Part shown: positions 45,116-46,266 of the stretch, piece by piece
How the letters are laid out: each line of letters opens with the position of its first letter
How positions within the stretch are numbered: the first letter of the stretch is position 1
Origin: an uncultured Prevotella sp.
GTDB lineage: Bacteria > Bacteroidota > Bacteroidia > Bacteroidales > Bacteroidaceae
DNA length: 46,266 nucleotides
Assembly (NCBI GenBank): GCA_946186115.1
Contig: CAMHLV010000017.1
Location: 1-46,266, forward strand
Direction: 5' to 3'
Notes under the pieces: generated by a model
What the model was told of the DNA's origin: nothing
Database searches by the model: none
The model's input: the letters and a program-made list of their open reading frames with translations, nothing else
Position numbers and translations under genes: made by a program

Positions 45116-46120
45116 CTATTTACATCCGTCATAAGCCCAGCGGTAATAGCTGGCTCCATGAACGAACCCGGCTCCGAAGGCTGTCATAATGATATTGTCG
45201 CCTTTCTTTAGCAGATGCTCGTTTTCCCAGAGTGCCAAAGGAATGGTTGCGGCCGAAGTGTTTCCGAAGTGCTCGATATTTACCATTACCTGATCCATCG
45301 GAAGTTCTAGGCGTTTGGCAACAGCCTCGATGATGCGCATATTAGCCTGATGGGGCACCACCCACTGGATATTGTCCTTATTCAGTCCGTTGCGCTCGGC
45401 TATAAGTGCACAGTCGTCGCTCATGTTCGTCACAGCATAGCGGAACACGGTACGTCCTTCCTGATAAAGGTAGTGCAGACGATGATCCACTGTGAAATGA
45501 CTGGGAGGACATACCGAACCACCTGCTTTCAGATGGAGGAAAGGCAGTCCCTTGCCGTCAGCACGGAAATAAGAATCCATCACACCGATGTTCTCCTCTT
45601 CAGTAGCCTCCAACAATACTGCTGCGGCACCATCGCCAAAAAGCGGACAAGTTGCACGGTCTTTATAGTCGGTGACTGACGACATCTTGTCGGCACCTAT
45701 AACAATGATTTTCTTGTAGCGACTAGACTGAATCATCGACCCAGCAACATCGAGAGCATAGAGGAATCCACAGCAGGCACCCCAGAAGTCGAACGCGAAG
45801 GCATTCTTCAGCCCGAGCTTTCCAAGCACTATGCTGGCCGTGGAAGGAAACTTATAATCAGCCGTGGAAGTTGAGACTATAACTGCATCGATAGTATCAG
45901 GGTCAACACCAGTCTTATTCATCAGCTGCTTGGCGGCTTTGCGGGCCATATAGCTGGTGCCAAGACCCTCCTCTGTGAGGATACGGCGCTCCTTGATACC
46001 GACACGAGTCATTATCCACTCGTCATTGGTGTCTACCATGCGCGACAGTTCTGCATTGTTAAGAACATATTCGGGCACGTAGCCACCAATGCCGGTGATT
46101 ATCGCATTAATTTTGCTCAT
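45116..46120 (-). CDS. fabH: Beta-ketoacyl-ACP synthase III
   Basis: The enzyme starts fatty-acid synthesis by condensing acetyl-CoA (or a branched acyl-CoA) with malonyl-ACP. The triad is Cys116 (GACCGF), His257 (VPHQANMR) and Asn287 (GNTSAATI). At 334 residues it has the usual size. Its ATG shares one base with the rpmF stop (TAATG). It lies between rpmF and era, a common Bacteroidota order. Confidence 0.95.
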   Translation of the reverse strand: MSKINAIITGIGGYVPEYVLNNAELSRMVDTNDEWIMTRVGIKERRILTEEGLGTSYMARKAAKQLMNKTGVDPDTIDAVIVSTSTADYKFPSTASIVLGKLGLKNAFAFDFWGACCGFLYALDVAGSMIQSSRYKKIIVIGADKMSSVTDYKDRATCPLFGDGAAAVLLEATEEENIGVMDSYFRADGKGLPFLHLKAGGSVCPPSHFTVDHRLHYLYQEGRTVFRYAVTNMSDDCALIAERNGLNKDNIQWVVPHQANMRIIEAVAKRLELPMDQVMVNIEHFGNTSAATIPLALWENEHLLKKGDNIIMTAFGAGFVHGASYYRWAYDGCK

Positions 46121-46266
46121 TATTCAGCTGCTTCGTCCATAACAATGGCAATCTTGCCACGATAGTAACCACAGGTAGGACATACGGTGTGGTAGATGTG
46201 ATAAGCGCCACAGTTGGGGCATACTGCCAATGTGGGAGCTACTGCCTTGTCATGAGTACGACGCTT
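46120..46266 (-). CDS. rpmF: Ribosomal protein L32, 5' end outside window
   Basis: The last 48 residues of L32 are present, starting within KRRTHDK near the N-terminus. Two CxxC pairs, CPNCGAYH and [10 protein letters not shown], form the zinc ribbon. Only about a dozen N-terminal residues are missing. Its stop overlaps the fabH start by one base, so translation is coupled. Confidence 0.95.
   Translation of the reverse strand, partial: KRRTHDKAVAPTLAVCPNCGAYHIYHTVCPTCGYYRGKIAIVMDEAAE

Overview
The window looks like a chromosomal segment of a Bacteroidales bacterium, most likely a Prevotella/Segatella-type member of the Prevotellaceae. This rests on the TAnnTTTG-type -7 promoter boxes (mostly TACCTTTGCA) in front of many genes, weak use of Shine-Dalgarno sites, tRNA genes without an encoded CCA end, and families largely confined to Bacteroidota (DUF4876, DUF6850, PCMD/calycin-like secreted proteins, OstA-like protein, PAP2-barrel fusion). 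Most of it is core genome. I see no insertion sequence, prophage, integrase, CRISPR array or rRNA. Genus and strain are inferences.

Layout. (1) 1-4.0 kb: 3' end of tRNA-Val(GAC), a shared terminator, then a leftward unit of M16 zinc protease, periplasmic double-HMA protein and small lipoprotein. (2) 4.1-10.0 kb: a rightward operon of TonB-dependent receptor, DUF4876 lipoprotein and DUF6850 barrel, an outer-membrane uptake system of unknown substrate. (3) 10.1-14.1 kb: asd (leftward) diverges from a CPA2 antiporter and a LolD-like ATPase. (4) 14.2-18.7 kb leftward: purB, an RluB-like pseudouridine synthase with a long Gly/Gln/Tyr-rich N-terminus, asnS; then tRNA-Val(UAC). (5) 18.8-30 kb leftward: recQ, guaB, two SurA/PpiC chaperones, OstA-like protein, mutL, OmpA-family protein, several overlapping by a few bases. 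(6) 30-33.5 kb leftward: tig, clpP, clpX. (7) 33.6-37.1 kb leftward: PCMD lipoprotein, small barrel and calycin/PCMD protein, an undescribed cell-surface operon. (8) 37.2-40.2 kb: lptB plus a hotdog thioesterase, divergent from mlaE-mlaF. (9) 40.38 kb: a 31-codon gene with its own promoter and terminator. (10) 40.5-46.3 kb leftward: rpmF-fabH-era, PAP2-barrel protein, then der and a small lipoprotein.

The genes share an envelope theme: SurA/PpiC, OstA-like, LptB, LolD-like, MlaE/F and OmpA-like proteins all build or maintain the outer membrane, next to housekeeping genes for purines, protein synthesis, repair and proteolysis.

The most interesting signals are non-coding. Seven intergenic arrays are built of 7-bp units (AATTNNN or close relatives), mostly at promoters and start codons. 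Three genes have their ATG exactly 8 nt after the -7 box, predicting nearly leaderless mRNAs. Two divergent promoter pairs mirror each other as 14-16 bp inverted repeats. Two short upstream ORFs are chained by TAATG overlaps into ostA-like. Era carries an in-frame palindromic 'SPKGEG' insertion. A large palindrome covers the guaB promoter, and the tig terminator contains the clpP -33 element.
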